Shown here: positions 63,568-64,000 of the stretch, piece by piece
How positions within the stretch are numbered: position 1 is the stretch's first letter
How the letters are laid out: each line of letters opens with the position of its first letter
From: Flavobacterium branchiarum
Lineage (GTDB): Bacteria > Bacteroidota > Bacteroidia > Flavobacteriales > Flavobacteriaceae
Assembly (NCBI RefSeq): GCF_030409845.1
Contig: NZ_JAUFQQ010000003.1
Coordinates: 248,001 to 312,000, forward strand
Reading direction: 5' to 3'
DNA length: 64,000 nt
The notes under the pieces: model-generated
What the model was told of the DNA's origin: nothing
The model's database searches: none
The model's input: only the letters and a program-made list of their open reading frames with translations
Translations under genes and position numbers: made by a program

Positions 63568-64000
63568 ATGAAAAAGACAAATGCTTCCATATTAATCATA
63601 GATGATCAAGAGGATATTCTTTTTGCATCAAAATTGTATCTGAAAAAGTATTTTGAGACTATTTATACACTAAATAATCCAAGAAATATTGTCGAATTAT
63701 TAGCAAAAAATAATATTGACGTTGTTTTGCTTGATATGAATTATCGAATTGGTTTTGAGGATGGGAGAGAAGGATTGTATTTGCTAAAAGAGATAAAAAC
63801 GCTTTCGCCCAAAACAGTAGTTATATTAATGACCGCTTTTGGAAAAGTAGAAACCGCAGTTGAGGGATTAAAATCGGGAGCCTTTGATTATATTTTAAAG
63901 CCTTGGGAGAATAAAAAATTATTAGAAACGGTAAAACAAGCAGTTGATGTAAGTCGGAAGAATCAAAGGAATGCAAAGGATGTTGTTGTTAATGATGAGT
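63568..64000 (+). CDS. Response regulator, probably NtrC family (cut by the window end)
   Basis: Only the first 144 codons are in the window. They encode a receiver domain with IIDDQED, phospho-acceptor Asp56 in VVLLDMNY, Thr89 in LMTAFGK, and Lys111 in DYILKPWEN. The AFGKVETAVEGLKSGAFDYILKPW segment is characteristic of NtrC-type sigma-54 activators, but the AAA+ and DNA-binding domains lie beyond the end and cannot be confirmed. It is divergent from the ABC transporter genes, a common flavobacterial pairing in which the regulator, with a kinase downstream, controls the transporter. Confidence 0.85.
   Translation, partial: MKKTNASILIIDDQEDILFASKLYLKKYFETIYTLNNPRNIVELLAKNNIDVVLLDMNYRIGFEDGREGLYLLKEIKTLSPKTVVILMTAFGKVETAVEGLKSGAFDYILKPWENKKLLETVKQAVDVSRKNQRNAKDVVVNDE

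Noticed and set aside
1..64000. tRNA, rRNA or complete insertion-sequence genes
   Set aside because: I looked for T-loop-like GGTTCGAAT contexts and transposase frames. The one GGTTCGAATG hit near 38742 is inside the GLPGLI gene, and the only transposase-like gene is the RAYT.

Overview
The window comes from a Flavobacterium-like member of the Bacteroidetes. The DNA is AT-rich. Genes lack Shine-Dalgarno leaders, and several are preceded by the Bacteroidetes -7 element TAnnTTTG. Gliding genes gldA, gldE and gldD are present, as are TonB-dependent receptors, a GLPGLI protein and DUF3078/DUF4374 proteins. The order HU, a 30-residue basic protein, RNase G/E and mutY-ssb-gldE-gldD is the usual flavobacterial one, here with two genes inserted between mutY and ssb. 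I saw no rRNA, tRNA, CRISPR array or complete insertion sequence.

Layout. 1-5.1 kb: probable siderophore/haem uptake locus (TonB receptor, DUF4374 lipoprotein, PepSY membrane protein). 5.4-9.7 kb: second TonB-type receptor, gldA and a small beta-barrel protein. 9.8-15.7 kb: an XRE regulator, then a two-component system directly upstream of a porin and an MHS-type organic-acid permease, which probably form one sense-and-import unit. 15.9-24.6 kb: housekeeping genes metE, a divergent Lrp-type regulator, dgt, a DUF3078 protein, dxs, a TonB-C-terminal protein and tadA. 25.4-34.6 kb: a bacterial alpha-2-macroglobulin and its usual partner, penicillin-binding protein 1C, separated by a RAYT transposase-like gene flanked by REP-like palindromes. 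34.7-44.7 kb: RNase G/E, the basic peptide, HU, mutY, GLPGLI/TonB-receptor insertion, ssb, gldE, gldD and an HMA lipoprotein. 44.8-54.8 kb: EamA transporter, two M16 proteases, rplU-rpmA, an unknown polytopic membrane protein, a P-loop protein, a ChaA-like exchanger and an APH-fold kinase. 54.8-59.8 kb (accessory): a zincin-like secreted protein, a second XRE regulator paralogous to the one at 10 kb, an orphan gene, then a two-gene toxin/immunity candidate. 60.1-64 kb: FtsX/MacB-type ABC transporter and the start of a response regulator cut by the window edge.

The two most interesting items follow. (1) 57530-59811 encodes a lipoprotein whose last ~170 residues match the Tae4 family of peptidoglycan amidase effectors (Cys466, His568). 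It overlaps by 16 bp a small lipoprotein that looks like the Tai4-type immunity partner. The toxin carries a lipoprotein signal and a Pro/Gly/Cys-rich linker, and no type VI secretion genes are nearby, so its delivery route is unclear. (2) 31047-32172 is a RAYT/REP unit: four 27-bp palindromes, three lying in a ~144-bp tandem triplication that includes the last ~24 codons of the alpha-2-macroglobulin gene. The palindrome 3' of the RAYT gene is the exact reverse complement of the one 5' of it.

The two XRE regulators also share a promoter layout (TATCTTTG four bases before ATG, hence apparently leaderless) and a 16-bp inverted-repeat box, which suggests cross-regulation between loci 46 kb apart.
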